Source of the DNA: Polluticaenibacter yanchengensis
GTDB lineage: Bacteria; Bacteroidota; Bacteroidia; Chitinophagales; Chitinophagaceae
Assembly: GCA_027854065.1 (NCBI GenBank)
Contig: JAQGEF010000033.1
Coordinates: 1-41,263 of the forward strand
Direction: 5' to 3'
Length of the DNA: 41,263 nucleotides
A program made the translations under genes and the position numbers. Each line of letters opens with the position of its first letter. The stretch's first letter is position 1. Under the pieces are notes generated by a model. The model was not told the DNA's origin. It saw only the letters and a program-made list of their open reading frames with translations, and did no database searches. Below are positions 1 through 8,462 of the stretch, in pieces.

Positions 1-78
1 TACCTTTTTTGAAACCGGCAAATTTAATTTTAAATTATTTTTCTCTAAAACCCTTTGCTGTATTACGTTTCACTTCGC

Positions 79-90
79 TTTTAAAGAACT
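79..90 (-). promoter_or_regulatory. boxA-like antitermination element in leftward leader
   Basis: The minus strand reads AGTTCTTTAAAA just downstream of the promoter at 120-151. It matches 9 of 12 bases of the E. coli rRNA boxA (TGCTCTTTAACA) and resembles the GTTCTTTGACA found in Bacteroidota rRNA spacers. Together with the strong promoter and the absence of a start codon for a clear gene in 1-78, this suggests the leader of an rRNA operon whose 16S gene lies off the left edge. That reading is inference, because no rRNA sequence is visible. Confidence 0.4.
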
Positions 91-119
91 TTTTTAACAC
101 CCCATTTTTATTGGGAGTG

Positions 120-151
120 CAAAAGTAACTGTCTTAAACCATAACAGCAAA
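120..151 (-). promoter_or_regulatory. Leftward consensus Bacteroidota promoter
   Basis: On the minus strand a TTTG box (148-151) and a TACTTTTG box (120-127) are separated by exactly 20 bases. This matches the known Bacteroidota -33/-7 pattern (TTTG, then TAnnTTTG). Transcription would start near position 113 and run left, out of the window. It is the best promoter match seen in the window, together with the one at 24430. Confidence 0.65.
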
Positions 152-243
152 TCTTTTTTTACAATTAGCTCGAAAAAAGATTTTTTGAACAGAGGAAATC
201 TTGGTTTGAGGAAGGGATGCTTGGGTGAGGGAACCCACCCCTG

Positions 244-260
244 CCCCTCCCACGGAGGGG
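244..260. repeat. GC-rich 7-bp hairpin, likely dispersed intergenic repeat
   Basis: CCCCTCC and GGAGGGG flank a three-base loop, preceded by a C-rich stretch with ACCCACCCCTGCC. It stands out from AT-rich surroundings and has the form of the short C-rich repeats scattered between genes in Bacteroidota genomes. There is no T-run behind it, so it is not a normal terminator. No second copy was seen in the window. Confidence 0.4.
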
Positions 261-495
261 ATAGAACCTTCAGAAGGGGGATTGCTTGAGTATTGAGCGA
301 CTGTTGTTGCTTTAGTTTGTTTTGCTGGTAAGTGCTTTTATAAAAGATTAATAGATATTATACCGACGAAAAGCTGCGGGATATGAAGGGCCTTCTGCCA
401 TTTCTTATGCCAAAGCTTCTTCATTTAATAAATGATACATATACTATAAAGAAAACTATGAACCGGAATTGCCGATAGTAGCAATATAGGATGCA

Positions 496-550
496 GGGAG
501 TGACACAACGATGTTTAGTAGTATTACAACAAGATGACCCAATAAAAAGT
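496..550 (+). repeat. 55-bp dispersed repeat, copy 1
   Basis: The unit begins GGGAGTGACACAACGATG and ends near GACCCAATAAAAAGT. It aligns over its whole length with the minus strand of 12703-12757 and with 19113-19167. The GTGACACAACG core is identical in all three, and the ends share TYAATAAA-type sequence. All copies lie outside genes once the RHS start is placed at 19048. Confidence 0.7.
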
Positions 551-947
551 CATTCATTATGTCTTGAACAGTGTAATATTAATATTAAAAATATACTACA
601 CTAATTTGGTGAAGTAAAATATTATTCTAAATTTTGCTGGTAGTTCTAAAAAACTATTGTGGGAAGGAGTGATCACAAAACAAGATGTTCCTAACCGAAA
701 GTTAGGATAGGTGAATAATGCCTGTGTCAGATTAAGGCCTCAAATGAGGCTAAAAGATTATCCAATTTTAATTTTAAAATAGAAGTATTTTAATCAGGCT
801 GGTCGTTTTTTAAACAGAGAAGAAATTTTGCTGTTTTTTTAAATGTCAATATGACAATTAAATCACTTTTTATAACTTTAATATGGATTAGTTTCTTCCC
901 TATTAAAGAATCTTAATTATTCAAATAATCAAACAAACTGTGAGAGT

Positions 948-3900
948 ATGAGTGTCAATTTGTGTGGCAATGAGAAAAAAGCCACAAAGACTTTTAAGTC
1001 TACCCGGTATCGAATGACTCCAAATGTATTTCGAACACTTAAATTATCGTTGTTATTTACGGCCACATTTTTAACTGTGGGCGCCAGAGAAACGGTAGAA
1101 AAAGTGTCATTAAACATTAAAAACGGGAGTATAGAATCAGCCTTAACTTCAATAACGCGCCAAACAGGGGTGCGGTTTCATTACAATCCGGATGCATTAA
1201 GTAAATACAAGCCATTGGATGTTTCTTTTAATAACCTAACATTAGAAGAAGCTATAAAAATTTGCCTGAAAGACAAAGCACTTTCGTATAAAATAGATGC
1301 TTTACAAAATATAGTAAATATCAGGACTGGTATTACACCGAATTCCTATAACGAAAATGAAGAAACGCCTGACGCACCCCAGGAGACTCAAATAAAAGGT
1401 ACTGTAAAAGCGGATGATGACGGATCTACTTTAGCAGGAGCAACCGTTACAGTAAAAGGGACTAAAAGAAATACGCTGACGGACAATAAGGGGAACTTTA
1501 CAATATCGGCAGCTGAAGGAGCGACCCTGATAATAAGTTACGTTGGATATGACAATAAAGAAATAAAAGTAAATGCTTCCGGTAACTACAACATAAAATT
1601 GGTATTGACAGCCAGCTCCGTTAATGATGCGGTGGTTACAGGTATGTATGTAAGGCCAAAAGCTAATTTTACGGGTGCATCTATGTCATTTTCTGCCGAA
1701 GAAATAAGTAAAGTAAGTAACTCCAACTTACTAAATGCATTACAATCTTTAGATCCATCATTTCAATTAACCGAAAATCTGAACTTAGGATCAAATCCTA
1801 ATGTATTAGCGAATGTGGTATTAAGAAGCGGCAACAGCCTGGTAGATTTAAGTCAGACATCAACAGTACCGTTTGATTATGCGAATGGTGCAAATGTGCC
1901 ACTGTTTATACTGGATGGATTTGAAGTGCCGTTACAAAGAATAAATGACCTGGATATCAACAGGGTAATAAGAGTTGATATTTTGAAAGATGCTGCGGCC
2001 ACATCCATATATGGATCCCGTGCAGCAAATGGCGTTATTGTTATAGAAACTCTGCGTCCTAAACCAGGGAAACTAAGGTTTACATATATTGGTAATGTAA
2101 ACGTAGAAGCACCGGACTTAACCAGTTATAACCTGCTAAATGCCCGCGAAAAATTTGATTTAGAAAACAAGGTAAATGCTTATACCTTTTACAACTGGAA
2201 TTTTCGTGAGCAGGACCTGGCTTACTTCTATAATGCAAGATTAGCAGCAATAGAAAGCGGGATAAATACAGACTGGATTTCACAACCTGTGCAAACCGGT
2301 ATTGGTAACAAACATAGCTTGTATATAGAAGGCGGCTCTGAAGATGTTCTGTATGGTCTTAACCTGACATATAACAATATTACAGGTGCGATGAAAGGTT
2401 CTGACCGAAGAACCATTACAGGGAATACTTATTTATCTTATCGTGTAAAGAACTTTCAGTTTAGAAACGATCTGACCATTAATGCGAATGTAGCAAACAA
2501 TTCTCCTTATGGTTCTTTTACCCAGTACACTCGATTAAATCCTTACTGGACGCCTTATGATGATGAAGGCAACTACAAAGTGTACCTGGAAGATGTCAGA
2601 AATATATACGGAAACAGGCTGACCAATTTTGATTTATACAATAATCTGGACGGGCAAGCAGTAGGTAGGGCTACCAACCCATTATACAATGCTTCACTAA
2701 ACATTGTTGACAGAAACTCCTATAACAATTTAATCAATAATTTCTCTACTCAATGGCAGGCTTCTCCATGGTTACGTTTCACTGGCCGTTTTGCATTCCA
2801 ATATCAACAGGATCAAAGTGATAAGTTTTTACCAGCTCAGCATACTTCATTCGTCACTAAACCAACTTTTGAAAAAGGAACTTATACTAAAGGACATGGT
2901 AACAGAAGCAGTTATGAAAGTACCATAACTGCTGATTTTAATAAAACAATTGGTAAAAATCAATTTTATGCGACAGTAGGTACTACCATCCAGGAAGTAA
3001 AATTCAATACAGAATCGGTAACAGTACAAGGTTTTCCAAATCCAAAATTAGATCAGTTGGTTTTAGGGAACGGATATGCAGAAGGTGCCAGACCTATTGG
3101 TAGCGAAAGTATCACGCGCTTATTTGGTCTTTTGAGTAATGTGAGCTACACTTATGATAACAGATATTTACTGGACTTTTCTTTCAGATCTGATGGTTCT
3201 TCTCAATTTGGAACTGAAAAAAGATTTGCTCCATTCTGGGCTGCCGGTGCCGGATGGAATCTGCATAACGAAAGTTTTGTAAAACAACTAAGCTTTGTAG
3301 ATAGATTAAAAATCAGGTATTCTTATGGTTACACCGGTTCTCAAAATTTTGCGAGTTATTTAGGCATAACCACCAATCAGTATTATAACAATAGTGATTA
3401 CAGAGGGGTAATAGGCACTTATTTATTAGGTTTTGGAAACAGCTCTTTAGAGTGGCAAAAAACGATAAAAAATAATATAGGTGCAGATATTACTTTGTTT
3501 AAAAAGTTTGACGTAACTGCTAACTACTTTATAGAAAAAACAAACGGAAGTATTGCCTCCATATCCACCGCACCGTCAACAGGGTTTTCTTCATATAGTG
3601 AAAACATGGGAGATGTAATCGCTCGTGGATGGGAAGTGTATGCGAGATATAATATATTTAATAACAATGTTAAACGTAACAATTTATCGGTATTTGTAAA
3701 TATTGTTTCAGTTAAAAATAAAATTGAGCGGGTATCAAACACTATTGCTGCATTAAATGAAAAAGCTGATAACGAAAAATCTACCAGGCCTGTAACAAGA
3801 TACGCGGCAGGACAATCAACAACCTCAATATGGGCAGTCCCTTCCTTGGGTATAGACCCTTCTACAGGTTACGAGATTTTTGTAAAAAAATCCGGTGAAT

Positions 3901-4421
3901 TAACGAATGTTTACAGTCCCTTAGACCAGGTGATAGTGGGCGATTTAAGGCCGAAATTCGAAGGTACTTTCGGTCCAAACTTAGAGTTGAACGGATGGGG
4001 TTTTAATGGCTATTTCAGATTCAGGTATGGTGGCCAGGCTTATAACCAGACATTGGTGGAAAGAGTAGAAAATGTGGCTGTTGCCTATTACAATGTTGAT
4101 AGAAGGGTGTATGAAGACCGATGGATGAAACCTGGGGACGTGGTACCATTTAAAGGTATTATAGACAATAATGGTATATCTATATCTGAGCAAACATATG
4201 CCACCTCCAGGTTTGTACAGGATGATAATCTACTATCGTTGGAAAACGTATCTGTTTATTACAGATTTCCAGAAAGACTTAATAAGAGATTGAATTTACA
4301 AAACACTAAAATCTCCTTGTTTGCTTCCGATATTTTCAGAATATCCAGTATTAAAAGAGAGCGTGGTTTAGATTATCCTTTCGCACGTACCATTAGTTTA
4401 CAAATTCAAACCTCTTTCTAA
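948..4421 (+). CDS. SusC/RagA-type TonB-dependent outer-membrane transporter with STN domain
   Basis: This is the outer-membrane barrel of a SusC/SusD pair, which takes up large nutrients using TonB energy. At 1157 residues it is full length. In order: a hydrophobic export signal (about residues 30-47), an STN domain (about 52-110), a CarboxypepD_reg-like domain (about 148-218, with SYVGYDNKEIKV), a plug domain (about 225-375, with FILDGFEV and ILKDAAATSIYGSRAANGV), then a long beta-barrel ending in a C-terminal Phe. The STN domain is the part that in related transporters contacts a FecR-type anti-sigma factor, so expression may be controlled by an ECF sigma system, but no such genes are in the window. 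SusD starts 13 bases downstream. The long N-terminus before the signal is usual for this group; a later Met at residue 23 is an alternative start. The substrate cannot be read from the sequence. Confidence 0.95.
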   Translation: MSVNLCGNEKKATKTFKSTRYRMTPNVFRTLKLSLLFTATFLTVGARETVEKVSLNIKNGSIESALTSITRQTGVRFHYNPDALSKYKPLDVSFNNLTLEEAIKICLKDKALSYKIDALQNIVNIRTGITPNSYNENEETPDAPQETQIKGTVKADDDGSTLAGATVTVKGTKRNTLTDNKGNFTISAAEGATLIISYVGYDNKEIKVNASGNYNIKLVLTASSVNDAVVTGMYVRPKANFTGASMSFSAEEISKVSNSNLLNALQSLDPSFQLTENLNLGSNPNVLANVVLRSGNSLVDLSQTSTVPFDYANGANVPLFILDGFEVPLQRINDLDINRVIRVDILKDAAATSIYGSRAANGVIVIETLRPKPGKLRFTYIGNVNVEAPDLTSYNLLNAREKFDLENKVNAYTFYNWNFREQDLAYFYNARLAAIESGINTDWISQPVQTGIGNKHSLYIEGGSEDVLYGLNLTYNNITGAMKGSDRRTITGNTYLSYRVKNFQFRNDLTINANVANNSPYGSFTQYTRLNPYWTPYDDEGNYKVYLEDVRNIYGNRLTNFDLYNNLDGQAVGRATNPLYNASLNIVDRNSYNNLINNFSTQWQASPWLRFTGRFAFQYQQDQSDKFLPAQHTSFVTKPTFEKGTYTKGHGNRSSYESTITADFNKTIGKNQFYATVGTTIQEVKFNTESVTVQGFPNPKLDQLVLGNGYAEGARPIGSESITRLFGLLSNVSYTYDNRYLLDFSFRSDGSSQFGTEKRFAPFWAAGAGWNLHNESFVKQLSFVDRLKIRYSYGYTGSQNFASYLGITTNQYYNNSDYRGVIGTYLLGFGNSSLEWQKTIKNNIGADITLFKKFDVTANYFIEKTNGSIASISTAPSTGFSSYSENMGDVIARGWEVYARYNIFNNNVKRNNLSVFVNIVSVKNKIERVSNTIAALNEKADNEKSTRPVTRYAAGQSTTSIWAVPSLGIDPSTGYEIFVKKSGELTNVYSPLDQVIVGDLRPKFEGTFGPNLELNGWGFNGYFRFRYGGQAYNQTLVERVENVAVAYYNVDRRVYEDRWMKPGDVVPFKGIIDNNGISISEQTYATSRFVQDDNLLSLENVSVYYRFPERLNKRLNLQNTKISLFASDIFRISSIKRERGLDYPFARTISLQIQTSF

Positions 4422-4434
4422 AAATAAAACAATA

Positions 4435-5943
4435 ATGAATACAATACATTTTATAAATAAATATACCAGAATAGCAACTTTTGTTTTAAGCATCACTTTG
4501 CTTACAAGTTGTAATAAATGGCTGGATGTAAATCCATCTACAAGAATAAAAGAAGATGAACTCTTCAGCGAACAACAAGGTTATGTAGATGCGCTATTCG
4601 GCACTTACCAAAAACTAACATCCGATAACGCTTATGGTCGTTTGGGCACCTACGGTTTTGTAGATGTTTTAGGACAATTGTATGAAAACAAAAGTACCCA
4701 GGCTTCTACTTACTATGGTGAAACTGCCAGGTATAATTATACCTCCGCCAGTGTTAATAACCAACAGAATGTTCGGGCCTCAATAGACTCTATATGGACG
4801 AATTATTATAGCGCTATTTCGCAGGCTAATTTAATTCTTAAAAATGTAGATAGCCGCGATGTACTAAAAGGTAACAGTTACAAAATTATAAAGGGTGAAG
4901 CATTGGCTTTAAGAGCTTTTATTCACTTTGATTTGTTGCGTTTATTTGCCCCGGCATATTTAGGTGGCACTAACGCATCTGCAACTGCAATCCCTTATGT
5001 GGAGCAATTTACCGTTAGTCCTACTGCAAAAATTACAGTAGAAGAAGTCCTGGTTAAAATAGAACGTGATTTAAAGGAGGCTGAAAGCTTGCTGGAAGCA
5101 CATAAAACTATTGATCAAATTGCGACCAACCAAGGCTCTACTTCTCTTGATTTATTTTTAATGTACCGTCAGAATCATTTAAATTACTGGGCAGCAAAAG
5201 CAGTGTTAGCAAGATTATACCTGTACAAAGGCGATAAAACAAATGCTTTAAAATACGCGACTGAAGTTATTAACAGCAAATTGTTCTATTTTGTAAACCC
5301 GGGTACATTATCTGTAGATCCTACGGTAGATGCTTCTGACCTGACTTTTTCTTCTGAGCATATTTTTTCTCTGAATGTGTCCGGTTTAAAAAAATTAGCC
5401 GATGCTTATTTTAAAACAGAGTCAACATCCGGAGCAGAAGCAACCGACTTATTTTCTACAGCTGCTAAGTTAAATACATTATATGAAACAACCCTTACCG
5501 GATACGGTACAGATATCAGAAGTATTGTAGCATCCAAAAGTTTGTGGAATCAGTTTAGTACTGCAGTGGTTTTTACCAAGAAATATTATTCTGATAAAAC
5601 GACTAACGTTAAGCAAAGGCTTATTCCAATTATCAGACTTCCTGAAATGTACTATATAGCAGCAGAAGCTTCAAATACGATTAGTGAAGGATTGGCTTAT
5701 CTGAATGTAGTAAGACAAGCAAGACTAATTCCTGAATTAAGCGCTACAAATATTAATACAACTGCATTATTCGATGCAGAAGTTCAGAAAGAGTACAGGA
5801 AAGAGTTTTATGGAGAGGGTCAAATCTGGTATTACTTCAAACGCAAAAATGTTACGACTATTCCGGATGGAGTGGGCAATCCAATGACTGCTACCAAATA
5901 CACTTTTCCATTGCCATTTAATGAACTTCAATTTGGTTTATAA
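4435..5943 (+). CDS. SusD/RagB-family nutrient-binding outer-membrane lipoprotein
   Basis: This is the lid and substrate-binding partner of the SusC protein just upstream, anchored to the outer face of the outer membrane. It has 502 residues, near the family's usual size. The N-terminus carries a lipoprotein signal with lipobox LLTSC, followed by NKWLDVNPSTRIKEDELF, the standard SusD opening. The TPR-like helical core follows, including ALRAFIHFDLLRLFA and, near the end, PEMYYIAAEA and a QKEYRKEFYGEGQIWYYFKR segment typical of the C-terminal SusD domain. It is 13 bases from susC and 17 from the next gene, so the four lipoprotein/transporter genes form one transcript. The ligand is unknown. 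Confidence 0.95.
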   Translation: MNTIHFINKYTRIATFVLSITLLTSCNKWLDVNPSTRIKEDELFSEQQGYVDALFGTYQKLTSDNAYGRLGTYGFVDVLGQLYENKSTQASTYYGETARYNYTSASVNNQQNVRASIDSIWTNYYSAISQANLILKNVDSRDVLKGNSYKIIKGEALALRAFIHFDLLRLFAPAYLGGTNASATAIPYVEQFTVSPTAKITVEEVLVKIERDLKEAESLLEAHKTIDQIATNQGSTSLDLFLMYRQNHLNYWAAKAVLARLYLYKGDKTNALKYATEVINSKLFYFVNPGTLSVDPTVDASDLTFSSEHIFSLNVSGLKKLADAYFKTESTSGAEATDLFSTAAKLNTLYETTLTGYGTDIRSIVASKSLWNQFSTAVVFTKKYYSDKTTNVKQRLIPIIRLPEMYYIAAEASNTISEGLAYLNVVRQARLIPELSATNINTTALFDAEVQKEYRKEFYGEGQIWYYFKRKNVTTIPDGVGNPMTATKYTFPLPFNELQFGL

Positions 5944-5960
5944 AATTTAAACGTATTTAC

Positions 5961-6686
5961 ATGATAAAAATATTCAACAATATGCTTAGGTTAACTGCTT
6001 TTATGCTGACTATTGTATTGGGTGCAACCAGTTGTAAAAAAGATGATTTCAAAACCTTTAACAGCGATGCTGCTATTTACTTTACAAGAGGTGAAATTAT
6101 CGATTATTCTTTCAGTACAAAAAGTGACAACCTGGTAAAGGATACCATTTACATTCCATTACGTATTATTGGTACTGCCAGCGATAAAGACAGAACTTTT
6201 AATATAGAAGTAGCAGATAGCTCTACTGCTAAAAAAGGATATCATTTCGACTTTGGACCGTTAGTAATTCCTGCAAATGCCTATAGTTTAAACCTTCCTG
6301 TTTACATTTATCGTAAAGCAGGTTTAAAGGATAGCGTTGTTACAGCTCATTTAGCCATTGCAGAATCCGCTGATTTTAAATTAGGCTATTCAGACAAATA
6401 TGTAGCAAGCGATTCTCTTAACAAATTACATTACAGAATCAATATCAACGACCAGCTATTAAAACCTACAAGATGGGATTCTTATTGGGTCAATTATTTT
6501 GGAGAATATTCCAGAACTAAATTATTATTCCTCATTCAACATGTTGGATTAACAGATTTCGTGTCATCTCCATATCCGCAAAACTTAAATTTTTATATTC
6601 AAACTGCAAAGTATGAGCTATACAAATATGAGTTGGCAAATGGTATTTTATACGACGAAAATAACAAGCGTGTAGTCTTCCCTTAA
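5961..6686 (+). CDS. DUF4843-family lipoprotein of the SusC/D locus
   Basis: This 241-residue secreted lipoprotein has a signal peptide ending in the lipobox GATSC, then KKDDFKTF. The segments AAIYFTRG, DTIYIPLRIIGTASDKDR and the later YRININDQLLKP followed by W-D-SYW fit DUF4843, a Bacteroidota family usually found beside SusC/SusD genes. By analogy with SusE/SusF-type accessory lipoproteins it may help bind the nutrient at the cell surface, but its biochemical role is not known. It lies 17 bases after susD and 12 bases before the PKD-like gene, so co-transcription is very likely. Confidence 0.85.
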   Translation: MIKIFNNMLRLTAFMLTIVLGATSCKKDDFKTFNSDAAIYFTRGEIIDYSFSTKSDNLVKDTIYIPLRIIGTASDKDRTFNIEVADSSTAKKGYHFDFGPLVIPANAYSLNLPVYIYRKAGLKDSVVTAHLAIAESADFKLGYSDKYVASDSLNKLHYRININDQLLKPTRWDSYWVNYFGEYSRTKLLFLIQHVGLTDFVSSPYPQNLNFYIQTAKYELYKYELANGILYDENNKRVVFP

Positions 6687-6698
6687 AAATTGTAAAAA

Positions 6699-8219
6699 AT
6701 GAAATTAAAATATATCCATAAAGTCAATCTTTTATTAGTAGCTATTGTATTACTAATATCAGCTTGCTATAAAGACAAAGGCAATTACGATTACGAAACA
6801 ATTAATAGTATTACAGTAACTGATTCTGCTGCGGCATCAAAAATCTACCTGTTTCACGATGATACTTTAAAGTTAAATCCAACTGTCAATCAAACATTAC
6901 CAACAAGTGACTTAAGCTATCTCTGGTTTGTTTATAACAATTCTACCAATAGCGCTTACAATCTTCCACGTGATACCATCGCTACAACAAAAAATTTAAG
7001 TCATATAATAAAATCAGACATTTTTGTTTTAGGCGAAGTGTACAAACTGACGTTAAAAGTTACTGATAACATCACTGGTGTTTCTTCTTTCATTTTGTAC
7101 GATTTAGAAATTTCCAATAAATATGGTACCGGTTGGTTGTTGTTAGAAAACAATAATGACAAAGGAGATTTTTCAATGGTATTACCTAACAATACTGCAG
7201 AGCGAAATTTGTATAGCTTATTAAATACCGGCAGCACATTAGGTAAGCCTGTTTCTATTACGTCATCTCCGTTTTCTGTTACTGATGATTTATCTACACC
7301 AAACAGGCGTATCTACATTCAAACAGAAAATGATGCCATAGAACTTAATAATTTAACGCTTACCAAAAAGTTCGATATCGGTTATTTATTTTTCGCAAAA
7401 CCACAAATTGTTAAGCCAGGTTTTATTGGCTGGACAGGCTATCTTTCTGGCACCACTTTATACCAGCGCATAGGTTTAGCGGTCAATAATGGATTGGTTC
7501 ATACTAATATGGTAGGTGGTTTTCCAGGCATTAAAAAGTGGGGGGAAGCACTTCCAAATCCCGATGGTAAATACGATTACGAAGTTGCTCCATTCTTTGC
7601 TGGTGCAACCATTTATTCGCCTACGTATACCAATGTGGTTTACGATAAAAAGTATAAAAGGTTTTACTCAATTGGTACAAATGCCTTAGTTGCATTCTCG
7701 CCATCTGCAGGTACTCATTTCGATTTTAATAATGTAGGTTTAGATTTTATAGCTCTAGATTCTTCCAATATTACCAACCAATACAATGCTGTTTTAAAAG
7801 ACGGTTCTACAGCTTATTTATTACAGTTTAAAACCGTAGCAGCTACCGGTGACCCTGTGGTTTCTGTTGGTAAAACTTTAATGAATGCGGCTGGTATTGC
7901 TACTGCTACTTCGGTAGCCAGTTCCACGATTACACCGCATATTTTCTACAGCGCTGCCAACGAGTTGTATCGTTACGAATCAACCTCCAATACTTATTTA
8001 AAAGCATATTCATTTGCTGCCAACGAAAATGTTACAGCCATCGACTATCAAAAATTTGTACCTGGAACTGGTAATCAAAGATTGGTAGTTGCTACCTGGA
8101 ACGGTACAGAAGGTAAGTTTTATTATTTCGATATTTCGACGTTGGGCACACTAAGCACCAACTATACCAATGTTTTCACAGGCTTCAAAAAAATAATAGA
8201 CATCGCTTATAAATATTAA
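6699..8219 (+). CDS. PKD-like family surface lipoprotein
   Basis: This 506-residue lipoprotein has a signal peptide with lipobox ISAC, followed by YKDKGNYDYETIN, the characteristic start of the PKD-like (PKD_2) lipoprotein family. Residues about 40-145 form a PKD-like beta-sandwich (SYLWFVYNN, then YKLTLKVTDNITGVSS). The rest looks like a beta-propeller-type domain with repeated short strands and Gly/Asn turns. This family regularly sits with SusC, SusD and DUF4843 proteins, as here, and is assumed to be an accessory nutrient-binding protein on the cell surface. No catalytic motif is visible. It is the last tightly spaced gene of the set; 243 bases with a repeat follow. Confidence 0.8.
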   Translation: MKLKYIHKVNLLLVAIVLLISACYKDKGNYDYETINSITVTDSAAASKIYLFHDDTLKLNPTVNQTLPTSDLSYLWFVYNNSTNSAYNLPRDTIATTKNLSHIIKSDIFVLGEVYKLTLKVTDNITGVSSFILYDLEISNKYGTGWLLLENNNDKGDFSMVLPNNTAERNLYSLLNTGSTLGKPVSITSSPFSVTDDLSTPNRRIYIQTENDAIELNNLTLTKKFDIGYLFFAKPQIVKPGFIGWTGYLSGTTLYQRIGLAVNNGLVHTNMVGGFPGIKKWGEALPNPDGKYDYEVAPFFAGATIYSPTYTNVVYDKKYKRFYSIGTNALVAFSPSAGTHFDFNNVGLDFIALDSSNITNQYNAVLKDGSTAYLLQFKTVAATGDPVVSVGKTLMNAAGIATATSVASSTITPHIFYSAANELYRYESTSNTYLKAYSFAANENVTAIDYQKFVPGTGNQRLVVATWNGTEGKFYYFDISTLGTLSTNYTNVFTGFKKIIDIAYKY

Positions 8220-8222
8220 AAA

Positions 8223-8324
8223 ATGAGTAAAATAATTGATACAAATACATTTGGAGCTATGGACTTAAGTGCCGAACCGTACTTCTGCTCCGGCTGCTTA
8301 GGGCTCACTTCGTTCGGTGCTTAG
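8223..8324 (+). CDS. Possible 33-residue small ORF running into a repeat
   Basis: An ATG three bases after the PKD-like gene's stop opens a 33-codon frame (starts MSKIIDTNTFGAMDLSAEP, ends near FCSGCLGLTSFGA). Its second half is encoded by the GC-rich dispersed repeat at 8286-8366, so the repeat may have landed in or beside an original coding start. There is no homology I recognise and no clear ribosome-binding site. It may be chance; it is listed because of its tight spacing and the CxxC-like FCSGC. Confidence 0.2.
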   Translation: MSKIIDTNTFGAMDLSAEPYFCSGCLGLTSFGA

Positions 8325-8366
8325 GCACCTGCCGCTAAGGCGGCAGCCCTTCGCATCCGGCAGCCC
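8286..8366 (+). repeat. GC-rich dispersed repeat, copy A, with hairpin
   Basis: This GC-rich block lies between the PKD-like and TlpA genes. It begins CTCCGGCTGCTTAGGGCTCA and ends TTCGCATCCGGCAGCC, matching the two ends of copy C at 32740-32880 (minus strand). Inside, CTGCCGC and GCGGCAG (8329-8346) form a perfect 7-bp stem with loop TAAG. Transcribed as part of the uptake operon, the hairpin could lower or buffer read-through into the thioredoxin gene. Confidence 0.6.
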
Positions 8367-8462
8367 ATTAGCTGTAGTATTACTATTTAGCTTTTGTTCC
8401 AAACGGTATGTATGCTTCTACAATAAATTATTTGCTCTAATAAATAAAACAATTGTTATATA

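Larger units (their letters stand above)
171..947. other. Long intergenic region without a supportable gene
   Basis: This stretch lies between the leftward promoter and the first SusC gene. It holds the C-rich hairpin at 244-260 and one copy of the 55-bp dispersed repeat at 496-550. Around 345-480 several frames stay open for 25-40 codons and the base composition looks coding-like, which could be a decayed gene, but nothing is recognisable. No exact TAnnTTTG box was found ahead of the SusC gene; the nearest match is TAACTTTA at 873-880. Confidence 0.5.

Noticed and set aside
345..480. Possible decayed gene (frames with KAAGYEGPSAISYAKASS or DEKLRDMKGLLPFLMPK)
   Set aside because: Both frames are short, neither resembles a family I know, and neither has a start context; noted only as part of the intergenic region.
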